Source: Haloarcula taiwanensis (GTDB taxonomy: Archaea > Halobacteriota > Halobacteria > Halobacteriales > Haloarculaceae). From it: a DNA stretch of 64,000 nucleotides. Location: contig CP019154.1 in assembly GCA_002844335.1 (NCBI GenBank), positions 1,116,001 to 1,180,000 on the forward strand, in the 5' to 3' direction. The notes beneath the pieces were generated by a model, which was given only the letters and a program-made list of their open reading frames with translations, was not told the DNA's origin and ran no database searches. Below, one piece after another: positions 50,329 through 59,744 of this stretch. The position numbers and the translations under genes were made by a program. Numbering within the stretch: the stretch's first letter is position 1; each line of letters begins with the position of its first letter.

Positions 50329-51612
50329 ATGAGCACACAGACGGAGCCACCAGAGCAAGCGCCAGATGAGGACGAATCGCCAATCGCGACTGCCCGCCGC
50401 CAACTGGAGCGGGCGGCCGAACACCTCGACCTTTCCGAGGGGCTGCTTGAGCAGCTCCGCCATCCATCGAAAACCGTCGAGGTATCTGTCCCGATCCGCC
50501 GAGCCGACGGGAGTGTCGAGGTGTTTAACGGGTATCGCGTCCAGCATTTCGAGGTTAGAGGCCCGTACAAGGGCGGTATGCGATACCACCCGAGCGTCTC
50601 CGCAGAGGAGTGTACGGCGCTGGCGATGTTGATGACGTGGAAGTGTGCGGTGATGGACCTTCCCTTCGGCGGTGCGAAGGGCGGAATCGTCGTCGACCCG
50701 TCGACGCTCACTGCACAGGAAACCGAGCAACTGACCCGCCGGTTCGCTGAGGAACTACGCGAAGTCGTCGGGCCGACGAAAGACATCCCCGCACCTGACA
50801 TGGGGACCGACGAGCAGACCGTCGCCTGGTTCATGGACGCGTATTCGATGCAGGAAGGCGAGACAGTCCCCGGCATTGTGACCGGCAAACCAACAGCGGT
50901 CGGCGGCACACACGGCCGTGAAGAGGCACCCGGCCGAAGCGTCGCCATCGTCGCCCGCGAAGCGCTCGACTACTATGACGGAAATGTCGACGGTGCCACC
51001 GTCGCTGTACAGGGCTTCGGTGCTGTCGGCGCGAACGCCGCACGTCTGCTCGATTCCTGGGGCGCATCCGTCGTCGCTGTCAGCGACGTCGACGGCGGTA
51101 TCTACGATGAATCCGGCCTCGATGTCGAATCAATCTCCGCTGACGGCGACGAACACGGCCAGCTGGGGGACGTTGACGCACCGCGTCAGCTATCCAACGC
51201 CGAGTTGCTGGAACTCGATGTCGATGTCTTGATTCCCGCGGCGGTCGGAAACGTATTGACCAAACAAAACGCTGCGGACGTGCAGGCAAGCATTATCGTC
51301 GAAGGTGCGAACGGGCCGACAACGACAGCAGCCGACGCTGTGTTCAAAGAGCGCGACATCCCAGTTATCCCAGACATCCTCGCCAACGCCGGTGGCGTCA
51401 CTGCGAGCTACTTCGAATGGCTCCAGCACATTAACCGGCGGAGCTGGTCCCGCGAGGAGGTCAACGAAGAACTCGAAGCCGAAATGCTCGATGCATGGGA
51501 GGCGCTCCAGACCGAAGTCGAGGACCGCGATGTCACGTGGCGAACGGCGGCCTACATCGTTGCGCTCTCGCGAATCGGTGACGCTATGAACGCCCGCGGG
51601 CTATGGCCGTAG
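50329..51612 (+). CDS. gdhA: Glutamate dehydrogenase (Glu/Leu/Phe/Val family)
   Basis: Enzyme of 427 residues that interconverts glutamate and 2-oxoglutarate with NAD(P). [47 protein letters not shown] holds the substrate Lys residues and [27 protein letters not shown]; the Rossmann start [41 protein letters not shown] and [18 protein letters not shown]. In this place it probably oxidises glutamate formed by the aminotransferase. Seven bases from the arginase gene, so same transcript. Haloarchaea carry several paralogues; the letter in the symbol is not secure. Confidence 0.95.
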   Translation: MSTQTEPPEQAPDEDESPIATARRQLERAAEHLDLSEGLLEQLRHPSKTVEVSVPIRRADGSVEVFNGYRVQHFEVRGPYKGGMRYHPSVSAEECTALAMLMTWKCAVMDLPFGGAKGGIVVDPSTLTAQETEQLTRRFAEELREVVGPTKDIPAPDMGTDEQTVAWFMDAYSMQEGETVPGIVTGKPTAVGGTHGREEAPGRSVAIVAREALDYYDGNVDGATVAVQGFGAVGANAARLLDSWGASVVAVSDVDGGIYDESGLDVESISADGDEHGQLGDVDAPRQLSNAELLELDVDVLIPAAVGNVLTKQNAADVQASIIVEGANGPTTTAADAVFKERDIPVIPDILANAGGVTASYFEWLQHINRRSWSREEVNEELEAEMLDAWEALQTEVEDRDVTWRTAAYIVALSRIGDAMNARGLWP

Positions 51613-51618
51613 CAACGG

Positions 51619-52566
51619 ATGTCGCTTCAGTCTACTCACTCGCGAGACCACAGTCGTTCCGTGTCACCTGTCGCGGTGCTCGGTGTCCCCTTCGCGCTCG
51701 GCGCTGACCGGCGTGGCGTCGACATGGGACCGTCGGCGATTCGCTACGGCGGCCTCAGTACCGCGCTCGATACGGCCGGCATCGAATACACTGACGCCGG
51801 GGATCTAGCACTGCCGACGCTACAGTCGCAGTCAGCGACTCCCGACGACAGTGCGAAGTACCTCGATGCGATCGCCGAAATGACCGACACCCTTGCCGAC
51901 CGGGTGGCGACCGAGATAGCCGACGGGAGCGTGCCGCTGGTGTTAGGTGGCGACCACTCTATCGCCATGGGCACTATGCGCGGTGCAGCCCAGACGTCTG
52001 AACTCGGCGTCATCTGGTTCGACGCGCACGGCGATTACAACACCCCGACTACGTCGCCCAGCGGCAACGTCCACGGCATGCCGCTCGCGGCCGCCCACGG
52101 CTACGGCGACTTCGCAGAGATGCCGTGGGCCACCGCCCCGAGCGTCGCCGAGGAGAACACCGTCATCGTCGGCGCGCGGAGCCTCGACGCTGACGAACGA
52201 GCGGTCCTCCGTGAGAGCGATATCTCCGTCTTTACGATGGCAGATATCGATAAACGGGGTATCGAGCCAGTCACCGACGAGGCACTCGACATCGCGACTG
52301 ACGGCGTCGACGACATCCACGTCAGCCTCGACCTCGACTGGCTTGACCCGGAGGACGCACCGGGAGTCGGGACACCGGTACCCGGTGGCGTCACCTACCG
52401 GGAGGCGCATACGGCGATGGAACGGGTCGCCGACCGCGACGCCGCCGAGTCGGTGCTGCGCTCGCTCGATGTCGTCGAAGTCAATCCCATCCTCGACCAG
52501 CGCAACACGACGGGCGAACGAGCGGCCGAACTCGCCGCCAGCGCGTTCGGCAAGCGGATTCTGTAG
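51619..52566 (+). CDS. Arginase/agmatinase family ureohydrolase
   Basis: Manganese enzyme of 315 residues. VLGVPFALGADRRGVDMGPSAIRYGG; LGGDHSIAMGTM; WFDAHGDYNTP and HVSLDLDWLDPEDAPGVGTPVPGG are the metal-binding motifs, all intact. The N-terminal pattern and the neighbours (class III aminotransferase, amino acid ABC transporter) favour arginase, giving ornithine and urea. Agmatinase or formiminoglutamase remain possible. Follows gdh closely, 92 bases before the aminotransferase. Confidence 0.9.
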   Translation: MSLQSTHSRDHSRSVSPVAVLGVPFALGADRRGVDMGPSAIRYGGLSTALDTAGIEYTDAGDLALPTLQSQSATPDDSAKYLDAIAEMTDTLADRVATEIADGSVPLVLGGDHSIAMGTMRGAAQTSELGVIWFDAHGDYNTPTTSPSGNVHGMPLAAAHGYGDFAEMPWATAPSVAEENTVIVGARSLDADERAVLRESDISVFTMADIDKRGIEPVTDEALDIATDGVDDIHVSLDLDWLDPEDAPGVGTPVPGGVTYREAHTAMERVADRDAAESVLRSLDVVEVNPILDQRNTTGERAAELAASAFGKRIL

Positions 52567-52658
52567 CTCTTTTCGAACCGCGGCAGGTACCCGGTCGTGT
52601 GGCCGCACGCTGGCCCGGAACACAGTGATTTATTACCAATGATTGCTACTGTGATAAC

Positions 52659-53981
52659 ATGGACCGCAATACTGCAGAGCCGCGTGTCGATAGCCTTCCT
52701 GGCCCACAGAGCAGCGAGTGGGTCGAGTACCACCACGAGACCGCCGCGCCGAGCACGTACGTGTACGATTTCGTCTGGGACATCACCGAAGACGCAATCG
52801 GTCCGTTCTGCACAGACGCGGACGGCAACGTCCTGCTCGATTTCACCTGCCACGTCGCCGCGTCGCCGCTCGGCTACAATAACCCGAAAGTGCTCGACAG
52901 GGCCGACGAGTTTGACATGGTCGACCCGCTGAAAATCGCCGGTCAGGACTTCTACGTCAGTACCGGTGGGTCGCCCGACGAAACGTCGCTGCCGGGCCCT
53001 GCCCACTTGATGGATCGGCTGACCGATATTACCAGCCACTACGACTTCGACACCGTCTTCCTCTCGAACTCCGGCGCTGAGGCCGTCGAAAACGCAATGA
53101 AGATCTGTTACGATAACTGCGAGACGCCGAAGTACGGCATTACCTTCGACGGCGCGTTCCACGGACGGACCCTCGGAGCGCTTTCACTGAACCGTTCGAA
53201 GTCCGTCTACCGCCGGAAGTTCCCCGAACTCAGCGGGATTCACGACGTGGAGTACTCAGAGGCCGGCGTCGAGCGCCTCCGTTCGAAACTCGACGCAGAT
53301 ACCGGCCATATCCCGCCCGAAGAAGTCGCGTTCCTCATTCTGGAGCCGATACAGGGCGAAGGCGGCTACCGCGTCCCGAGCCCCGAGTTCCTCTCGGCCG
53401 TCGACGACCTCTGCCGGGAACACGACATTCCGATCATCGCCGACGAAATCCAGTCGGGAGCCGGCCGCACTGGCGAGATGTGGGCCGTCGACCACTACGA
53501 CATCGAACCGGATGTCATCACGAGCGCCAAAGCGCTCCGGGTCGGCGCGACCATCTCCCGGTCGGACATCTTCCCGTCCGAAACGTCGCGGCTCTCCTCA
53601 ACGTGGGGGGCTGGCGACATCCTCGGCTCGATGCGTGGCGCGCTGACCCTCGCCGCTATCGAGGACCACGACCTGCTGGACAACGCCGCCGAGAAAGGGA
53701 CGTACTTCATGGACCGACTCCGCGATATCTCGGCAGACCGTCCGCTGGTCGAAGACGTTCGCGGCCTCGGCCTTATGACCGCGGTGGAATTTGATACGGC
53801 TGACCGACGCGATGCCGTGATGGAAACAGCGCTCCAGCACGGTCTCCTCACGCTCGGCTGTGGCCAGAAATCCCTCCGACTGCTCCCGCCGCTTGATGTC
53901 ACCGAGCGCGAGCTGGAACTCTGTGTCGACATCCTCGATTCGGTCTTTACCGAGGTTGCAGACGCTGTCGCGTCGGCCTGA
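52659..53981 (+). CDS. Class III aminotransferase, probably ornithine aminotransferase
   Basis: PLP enzyme of 440 residues. VFLSNSGAEAVENAMKICYDN (phosphate-binding), TFDGAFHGRTLGALSLN, LILEPIQGEGGYRVPSPEFL, IIADEIQSGAGRTGEMWAVDHY (Asp binding the pyridine N) and VITSAKALRVGATIS (Schiff-base Lys). Between an arginase and glutamate dehydrogenase an ornithine-to-glutamate-semialdehyde role is the best guess; acetylornithine or 4-aminobutyrate specificity cannot be excluded. It has its own TATA-like gatttattacc about 30 bases upstream, so it may be separately transcribed. Confidence 0.88.
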   Translation: MDRNTAEPRVDSLPGPQSSEWVEYHHETAAPSTYVYDFVWDITEDAIGPFCTDADGNVLLDFTCHVAASPLGYNNPKVLDRADEFDMVDPLKIAGQDFYVSTGGSPDETSLPGPAHLMDRLTDITSHYDFDTVFLSNSGAEAVENAMKICYDNCETPKYGITFDGAFHGRTLGALSLNRSKSVYRRKFPELSGIHDVEYSEAGVERLRSKLDADTGHIPPEEVAFLILEPIQGEGGYRVPSPEFLSAVDDLCREHDIPIIADEIQSGAGRTGEMWAVDHYDIEPDVITSAKALRVGATISRSDIFPSETSRLSSTWGAGDILGSMRGALTLAAIEDHDLLDNAAEKGTYFMDRLRDISADRPLVEDVRGLGLMTAVEFDTADRRDAVMETALQHGLLTLGCGQKSLRLLPPLDVTERELELCVDILDSVFTEVADAVASA

Positions 53982-54040
53982 CTCTCGCTACTTCTGCGGT
54001 AACCGAAATGTTAAAATATGATTGATTCGACTGTGGCACT

Positions 54041-54829
54041 ATGCCACGAGAGGCACGCGTAGACAGACGGAGGTATCTGCAGGCAATCGGTGGCACTGTC
54101 GCGACCCTGTCAGTCGCCGGCTGTCAATCGGGCAGCGGTGACTCACAGACGCTCACTGCGGGAACGGCGCCGGGCTTTCCGCCGTTTGAGATGAAACAGG
54201 ACGGCGAACTCGTCGGCTTCGACGTCGAGCTACTGGAAGCCGTTGTCGCGGCGACGGAGTACGAGCTGAGCGGCTGGGAGGAACTGGAGTTCAAATCACT
54301 TATTCCCGCGTTGAACAACGGCAACGTCGACGTCGTCGCGGCTGGCATGACGATAAACGATGACCGCGACGAGGCAATCGACTTCTCTGACCCATACTAC
54401 AGCTCGAATCAGGCCATCATCGTCCGGGAGAGCGGGTCGTTCTCGCCGTCGTCGCTGGCTGACCTCTCCGGGGCGACGGTCGGGGCACAGAAAGGGACGA
54501 CCGGTGAATCCGTGATCAAAGACCAGCTCATCGAAGCCGGGACGATTCAGGCGTCTCAGTACAACGCGTACGGCAACTACGTGCTCGCCGTCGAGGACCT
54601 GCTGAACGAAAACGTCGATGTCATCATCATCGACGTCCCCGTGGCGAACTCGTTCGTGGCAGATCGCCCCATCAAGTCTGCGTTCGTCCACGAGACTGGC
54701 GAGCAGTTCGGCTTCGGGATTCAGTCCGGTGACGACGAACTCGCGGGCGCGCTCAACAGCGGGCTGACCACAGTTGAGGACGACGGGACGTACCGGGACC
54801 TGACCGAGAAGTGGTTCGGACAGAAGTGA
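54041..54829 (+). CDS. Polar amino acid ABC transporter substrate-binding lipoprotein
   Basis: Protein of 262 residues. The N-terminus RRRYLQAIGGTVATLSVAGCQS combines a Tat-like RR motif with a lipobox Cys near residue 28. The mature part is a PF00497-type binding protein: FPPFEMKQDGELVGFDVELLEAV, DVVAAGMTINDDRDEAIDFSDPYYSSNQAIIV, LSGATVGAQKGTTGESVIKD, IIDVPVANSFV. Likely binds basic amino acids in this context. Four bases before the permease gene. TATA-like gttaaaatatg about 27 bases before the ATG. Confidence 0.92.
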   Translation: MPREARVDRRRYLQAIGGTVATLSVAGCQSGSGDSQTLTAGTAPGFPPFEMKQDGELVGFDVELLEAVVAATEYELSGWEELEFKSLIPALNNGNVDVVAAGMTINDDRDEAIDFSDPYYSSNQAIIVRESGSFSPSSLADLSGATVGAQKGTTGESVIKDQLIEAGTIQASQYNAYGNYVLAVEDLLNENVDVIIIDVPVANSFVADRPIKSAFVHETGEQFGFGIQSGDDELAGALNSGLTTVEDDGTYRDLTEKWFGQK

Positions 54830-54833
54830 GGCC

Positions 54834-55514
54834 ATGGCAGCAATCCTACTCCAGACCGCTGACTGGCTGTTCGTCATCGACAATCTGGGCCTGTTGCTCG
54901 GCGGGACAGCTGTCACCATCGCGCTCACTGTCGCCAGTATTCTCCTTGGATTCGCCATCGGGTTCCCGGCCGGTGCGATAGAGGTGTACGGCTCGGAAAG
55001 GGCCAGTCGGCTGGTCGAACAGGTCGGGGTTGTCCTTCGCGGCACCCCGCTGTTGGTCATCATTATGATCCTGTACTTCGGCCTGTCCGTTTCCAGCAGC
55101 GCATTTGTCACGGCGACTATCGCGCTCGGACTCCGGAGTGCCGCTTACCAGTCACAGATTTTCCGCGGTGCGCTCCAGAGCGTCGACGACGGGCAACTGG
55201 AAGCGGCCCGCGCCGTCGCTATGTCCCGGTTCGAAGCGATCCGGTACGTCGTCGTCCCGCAGGCGCTCCGCCGGAGTGTGCCGGGATTCCAGAACGAGTT
55301 CACTATCGTCCTCAAGGACACGAGCATCGCCATCGTCATCGGCATCGGCGAACTGCTGACGACGGGTCAGAACCTCTACGAAGGCGGACAGTCGACCGCG
55401 GCGCTGGAGATATTCCTCGCCGTCAGCCTCGTTTATTTCGTGCTGACGTTCGCGACGAACCGGTCGCTCGATAGACTCAGTGACTACTACGCAGTACCGG
55501 AGGGAACGACATGA
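54834..55514 (+). CDS. Amino acid ABC transporter permease (HisM/HisQ type)
   Basis: Membrane protein of 226 residues, five helices. GGTAVTIALTVASILLGFAIGFPAGAIEVYGS; EQVGVVLRGTPLLVIIMILYFGLSV; the EAA loop EAARAVAMSRFEAIRYVVVPQALRRSVPGFQNEFTIVLKDTSIAIVIGIGELL. Stop overlaps the ATPase start (ATGA). Confidence 0.93.
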   Translation: MAAILLQTADWLFVIDNLGLLLGGTAVTIALTVASILLGFAIGFPAGAIEVYGSERASRLVEQVGVVLRGTPLLVIIMILYFGLSVSSSAFVTATIALGLRSAAYQSQIFRGALQSVDDGQLEAARAVAMSRFEAIRYVVVPQALRRSVPGFQNEFTIVLKDTSIAIVIGIGELLTTGQNLYEGGQSTAALEIFLAVSLVYFVLTFATNRSLDRLSDYYAVPEGTT

Positions 55515-56263
55515 CACAGCCATTACTCTCAATCGACGACCTGCACAAGTCCTACGGGAGCGAAGAAGTACTGGAAGGCGTTGGCCTCGATATGGATCAG
55601 GGAGACGTGACGGTTCTCATCGGCCCGAGCGGCTCAGGGAAGTCAACGCTGCTCCGGTGTGTGAACCGCCTGACCGAGATCAACAGTGGTCAAATTGTTC
55701 TCGATGGGCGGGACGTGACCGGGGCCGACACCGATGTCAACGAACTGCGAAAGCAAGTCGGCATGGTGTTTCAGGATTTCAACCTCTTTGCGCACCTGAC
55801 GGCGCTCGAAAACGTCACGCTCGGCCCGAAAAAAGTGCTCGGCATGGACGCTGCTGACGCCGAGGCGGCCGGACGGGACCACCTCGAACAGGTCGGATTA
55901 CTGGAACAGGCGGACTCGTACCCCGCTGAACTCTCCGGCGGACAGAAACAGCGCGTCGGCATCGCACGCGCACTCGCAATGGACCCAGAGCTGCTGCTGT
56001 TCGACGAGCCGACCAGCGCACTCGACCCCGAACTCGTCGGCGAAGTCGTCGAGGTAATGCGTGACCTCGCCGCCGAGGGCATCACCATGCTCGTCGTCAG
56101 CCACGAGATGGACTTCGCCCGGTCGGCCGCATCTGACATCGTGTTCCTCGACGACGGTGAAATCGTCGAACACGGCCCGCCGGAGCAACTGTTCCGGAAC
56201 CCCACAGCGGACCGAACCGAACAGTTCCTGAGCAGATTGCACGCACACGAGGCGACGCCATGA
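55511..56263 (+). CDS. Amino acid ABC transporter ATPase (HisP/GlnQ type)
   Basis: Protein of 250 residues. Walker A GPSGSGKSTLLR near residue 37; Q-loop MVFQDFNLFAHLTALENV; signature LSGGQKQRVGIARALAMDPE; Walker B LLLFDEPTSALDPEL; H-loop MLVVSHEMDFARSAA. The DFNLFAHLTALENV stretch is typical of polar amino acid importers. Overlaps both neighbours by 4 bases. Confidence 0.95.
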   Translation: MTQPLLSIDDLHKSYGSEEVLEGVGLDMDQGDVTVLIGPSGSGKSTLLRCVNRLTEINSGQIVLDGRDVTGADTDVNELRKQVGMVFQDFNLFAHLTALENVTLGPKKVLGMDAADAEAAGRDHLEQVGLLEQADSYPAELSGGQKQRVGIARALAMDPELLLFDEPTSALDPELVGEVVEVMRDLAAEGITMLVVSHEMDFARSAASDIVFLDDGEIVEHGPPEQLFRNPTADRTEQFLSRLHAHEATP

Positions 56264-57243
56264 GCACGGCCGAATCGACGACATCACCGAACCCGGGACT
56301 CCGTGACCGCGTCGGCACAGTGTTCACTATCCGCCCACTTACCGTGGGTCTAGCGCTGTTCTGGGTCTGGGTTCTCGCTCGCTGGACCACCGATTTCGTC
56401 CTCGCAGGGCTACTCGGGCTCGACCGCGGCACACCGTTCATCCCGGCAGCTCCGTTTCTGACAACAGCGGACACTATCAGCTCGCTCGCCGCGTCACTCG
56501 GTGCGGCCGGAGCGCCACTCGCGTGGGTCGCTGACACGCTCCGGTTCGCCGCCGACGCGACGGCGTACCTGCCGGCGCTGGCCCAGGGCATCTGGACGAC
56601 GGTTCTACTCACGGTCTTCAGCGTCTGTCTCGGATTCACGCTGGCGCTTCCGCTTAGCGTCGTTCGCGTGTACGGTGGACGGTGGGCTCGCTGGCTCGCG
56701 CTGTCGTACACTGAACTCATCCGCGGGACGCCGCTGCTCGCCCAGTTGTTCGTGCTTTACTTCGCGACCTCACTCACGCAGGTTCTCAGAGGTGTCCCGG
56801 GGGTTGGTGTCGGCTTCGTTCCGGCGCAGGCGTTCTGGGTGGCCGTGATCAGTTTCACGCTGAACAGCGCTGCCTACCAGTCCGAATACCTGCGTGCGTC
56901 GCTGGAATCAGTCGACGGCGGTCAGTTGACTGCCGCACGCGCCATCGGACTCTCAAAGCTCGAGGGAATACGGTACGTCGTTGTTCCCCAGGGCCTTCGG
57001 CTCGCGCTGCCCAGTTGGACGAACGAACTCGTGTATCTCATTAAGTACTCCTCACTGGCGAGTTTCATCACTGTACAGGAGCTGTACGGCAGAACAAGTA
57101 CTATCGCGAACGAAACGTACCAGTATACGGAACTCTTCGTGCTGGTGGCGATACTGTACTTGGCCCTTGTCGTGTCGGCATCGGCATTGATGGACCGCGT
57201 CGAATCGCACACTGCAACCGCCGGTGTCGGACACACGAGATAA
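56260..57243 (+). CDS. Second amino acid ABC transporter permease, with N-terminal extension
   Basis: Protein of 327 residues, about 100 longer than its partner at 54834. The extra N-terminal part has a hydrophobic helix (VGLALFWVWVLARWTTDFVLAGLLG) and an amphipathic loop (residues 50-105). The typical permease part: IWTTVLLTVFSVCLGFTLALPLSVVRVYG, YTELIRGTPLLAQLFVLYF and the EAA loop TAARAIGLSKLEGIRYVVVPQGLRLALPSWTNELVYLIKYSSLASFI. Probably forms a heterodimer with the first permease. Ends the transporter operon. Confidence 0.92.
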   Translation: MSTAESTTSPNPGLRDRVGTVFTIRPLTVGLALFWVWVLARWTTDFVLAGLLGLDRGTPFIPAAPFLTTADTISSLAASLGAAGAPLAWVADTLRFAADATAYLPALAQGIWTTVLLTVFSVCLGFTLALPLSVVRVYGGRWARWLALSYTELIRGTPLLAQLFVLYFATSLTQVLRGVPGVGVGFVPAQAFWVAVISFTLNSAAYQSEYLRASLESVDGGQLTAARAIGLSKLEGIRYVVVPQGLRLALPSWTNELVYLIKYSSLASFITVQELYGRTSTIANETYQYTELFVLVAILYLALVVSASALMDRVESHTATAGVGHTR

Positions 57244-57288
57244 TGATTACCCTCTTGGGGCCTCCGATCAACTATTATAACACATCCT

Positions 57289-58005
57289 ATGAGTCACGCT
57301 GATAGCGCCGGAGCACGGCTCACACTCGACCTGTGGCACCCGAACTGCTGGGCTATCGAGGCGACCGACCGCACGGACGGCGGCATTCTGGCGCACACGG
57401 TCCAACAGACCGTTCAGTCGTCGACAGTATCGGTCAACGGTGTGTTTACAGTGTATGGAGCTACGAAGTCGGCTGTCGAAGACTGCCTCGACGCAGTCCG
57501 TGCCTCACCCCACGCCGGAGAGATACAGGAACTCCAAGCACGGATCGGACACAAGCGCGATGCACCCGGCACCGTCGTCAGACAGTTTCTGCTAGAGTAC
57601 GATCCAGACGAACTAGTCTGCCCGACGCTCCTTGAACACGGGTTCGTCCACAGTGCGCCTGTTCGTATCGAAGACGGTCGCGAACGCTGGCAAGTGAGTT
57701 TCACCGGCGAGCGGCCCGAAATTCAGTCAGCACTCGATGCCGTCGAAGCTGACGCCGACGCTGACGTGTCGGTCGAATCCATTGTCACGCCTGACAGCGA
57801 TTCTGACCGGTCGGTGGGTAGGCTACGAACTGACTCGCTGACGCCGGCGCAGCGACGAGCCTTCGAAGCGGCCCGCGAAGCGGGCTACTATCAGTGGCCG
57901 CGCGGGATCTCGGTTCGCGAACTCGCCGCACAGATGGATATCTCGAAGACGACGCTCCTCGAGCACCTCCGAACTGCCGAGTCGAAACTTCTGGATCCCG
58001 AGTAG
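57289..58005 (+). CDS. HTH-10 family (bacterio-opsin activator-like) regulator
   Basis: Protein of 238 residues. The N-terminal 160 residues are a variable sensing part (LTLDLWHPNCWAIEATDRTDGGILAHTV, beta-rich). The C-terminal DNA-binding domain LTPAQRRAFEAAREAGYYQWPRGISVRELAAQMDISKTTLLEHLRTAESKLL is the HTH-10 type that is almost confined to haloarchaea. TATA-like actattataaca about 14-25 bases before the ATG. It likely controls the transporter and catabolic genes just upstream, and the N-terminal domain may sense an amino acid (inference). Confidence 0.92.
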   Translation: MSHADSAGARLTLDLWHPNCWAIEATDRTDGGILAHTVQQTVQSSTVSVNGVFTVYGATKSAVEDCLDAVRASPHAGEIQELQARIGHKRDAPGTVVRQFLLEYDPDELVCPTLLEHGFVHSAPVRIEDGRERWQVSFTGERPEIQSALDAVEADADADVSVESIVTPDSDSDRSVGRLRTDSLTPAQRRAFEAAREAGYYQWPRGISVRELAAQMDISKTTLLEHLRTAESKLLDPE

Positions 58006-58254
58006 CCCTATCAGTGGCGCTTTCTTCGGATGGATTTTCCTGAGACGGCTGTAGTCATGGCACCTGCAGTTTCTTGCGGGGCAGCTCGTACGAGCCCGTG
58101 ATAGCCTGGCTCGCTTGAGACAACTGAAATCGTCCGCTGAGCCAGTGCAGTTGCCAGGCAGTATCTGCTTAATTCGATATAGCGGTATGTGATTTACAAG
58201 TCCAGCACCCACCATCTTGGCTACGGCTAAAGCATGATAGAAATAACAAATCAG

Positions 58255-59292
58255 TCACAGCAGCGAGTAGATTTCAGCCTCGTACACATCCCTGACCCGA
58301 GTCCCCCATTCGTGGGTGTACGTGTCGATGACATCCTGTGCCACGTCGCCTCTGAGGTACTTGACGACACCGCGGTCGCCAGTCCGATCCCGGAGATGTG
58401 TCGTGAAGAAGTGTCGAAAGTAGTGCGGTGTCACGTTTTCTTCGGCCCCCCCACCGTCCGTGTACCACCCGAACTCGCGAGCGTGGGATTCGACGATGTG
58501 GTGTACCATGTTCGGCGTGAGTCGCTCTCCCCAGCTGTCGCTTGTGGACACAAACAGCGGCGCTGCGGGGGACTGCGTGTCCGGTCGAATCGCGAGCCAG
58601 CGTCGCAACACTGCGCCTAGCTCTGCGTCGACTGGAATCGTTGTCTCGCGCTTGCGCTTGTTGGATGCGGTCCGCTCTTCGCCGTTACTAGCCTCACCAC
58701 GAGTCGGGTCTGCCGCGATGAACAATGAGTCCGGACGCCCATCAAGCCCCGGTCGGACCGGAATATCTGGTCTGGGGCCGGGGGTGTCGAGGTTGAGGTC
58801 CCGGATGTCGAGGTTACACAGTTCGCCGGCCCGCATTCCCGTTTTCAACAGTGTCACTGTGATAGCTCGCTCAAGTGGGTGTGAAATGCTATCAACGAAC
58901 GCACGCATCGATTGGAGGTCTACCTCCCGACGGGTCGGGTCGGTGTTGATCGATTCGTCCATCTCCTCCATGACTAACGTCATCGGGTTCGAATCGAAGA
59001 CGCCGACCTGAGTCATGTACGCAAAAAACCGGTGCAGATAGGATGCATACGTTGCGACAGTGCTTTCCTCGGCATCTCCACGGATACTGTGGACGTATGC
59101 CATACAGTCGCGGTGGGAAGCCTCCTGAACAGGAAGGGGCTGGCTGCTATCCGACAGATAGGACTCGAAGTCTCGCAGGACGCGCTCATAGGAGGCACGA
59201 GTCCGGTCGCTCTTTCCGTGGTACCTGATGTCATCGAGGAAATAGCCGATCGGGTCCGATTCGGCGTCTGGTGTGGCTGTATCCGTGCTCAT
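58255..59292 (-). CDS. Tyrosine recombinase / integrase (XerC/D-like)
   Basis: Protein of 345 residues. The N-terminal SAM-like core-binding domain is at 10-115 (YHGKSDRTRASYERVLRDFESYL). Catalytic residues: Arg in LLKTGMRAGELCNLDIRDL near residue 155, HxxR in TPHYFRHFFTTHLRD near residue 290, and Tyr in DVIDTYTHEWG near residue 325. GD replaces the usual GH of the LGH motif, a change seen in haloarchaeal members. The start overlaps the stop of the partner gene by 4 bases. It may be the integrase of an old element to its left or right, or a housekeeping recombinase. Confidence 0.92.
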   Translation of the reverse strand: MSTDTATPDAESDPIGYFLDDIRYHGKSDRTRASYERVLRDFESYLSDSSQPLPVQEASHRDCMAYVHSIRGDAEESTVATYASYLHRFFAYMTQVGVFDSNPMTLVMEEMDESINTDPTRREVDLQSMRAFVDSISHPLERAITVTLLKTGMRAGELCNLDIRDLNLDTPGPRPDIPVRPGLDGRPDSLFIAADPTRGEASNGEERTASNKRKRETTIPVDAELGAVLRRWLAIRPDTQSPAAPLFVSTSDSWGERLTPNMVHHIVESHAREFGWYTDGGGAEENVTPHYFRHFFTTHLRDRTGDRGVVKYLRGDVAQDVIDTYTHEWGTRVRDVYEAEIYSLL

Positions 59293-59744
59293 TCGTCTCG
59301 AACGTACCCTCCATGTCGCCCGCTGTACTGCACTTCGTTGTTGGACTGCAGTTCCTGCAGCGTGTCTTCGAGTCGTTCCTCGATATCGTCGGTCAACTCG
59401 GCGAGCAGGTCATCCCACTCGTAATACTCCCCGTCAGCCAGGATGTCTCGCACCCGGTCTTTCAGCCCGTCACCCCCGGGGGTAGCGCCCGGAGAACGGG
59501 GCTTCTCGCTATCGCTCTCTATGGCGTCCGATTCAGCCGTCTCGGACACTGCTGGCTCGAAACCGCTTCGGCCTGCCTGTACCATCGTCCGGACGAACTC
59601 GCTTTGACTCATATCCAACTCCTCGGCGTGGGCCTGCCACTGTTCCTTCTGATAGGCCGGAATGTACGTTCGAACCGTCGTTCGCTCACTGTCACTGGAC
59701 ACAGTTTCCCCTCGGACGCCGGGAACTTCAATGTAGTCCCACAT
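59289..59744 (-). CDS. Integrase partner: ribbon-helix-helix-like protein (DUF5805 type)
   Basis: Protein of 151 residues. TTVRTYIPAYQKEQWQAHAEELDMSQSEFVRTMVQAG (residues 22-58) has a ribbon-helix-helix pattern; the middle is a disordered linker; the C-terminal LKDRVRDILADGEYYEWDDLLAELTDDIEERLEDTLQELQSNNEVQYSGRHGGYVR looks like a winged helix. This is the usual partner encoded before haloarchaeal integrases. It probably binds its own promoter or the recombination site. Overlaps the integrase gene (ATGA). Confidence 0.8.
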   Translation of the reverse strand: MWDYIEVPGVRGETVSSDSERTTVRTYIPAYQKEQWQAHAEELDMSQSEFVRTMVQAGRSGFEPAVSETAESDAIESDSEKPRSPGATPGGDGLKDRVRDILADGEYYEWDDLLAELTDDIEERLEDTLQELQSNNEVQYSGRHGGYVRDE

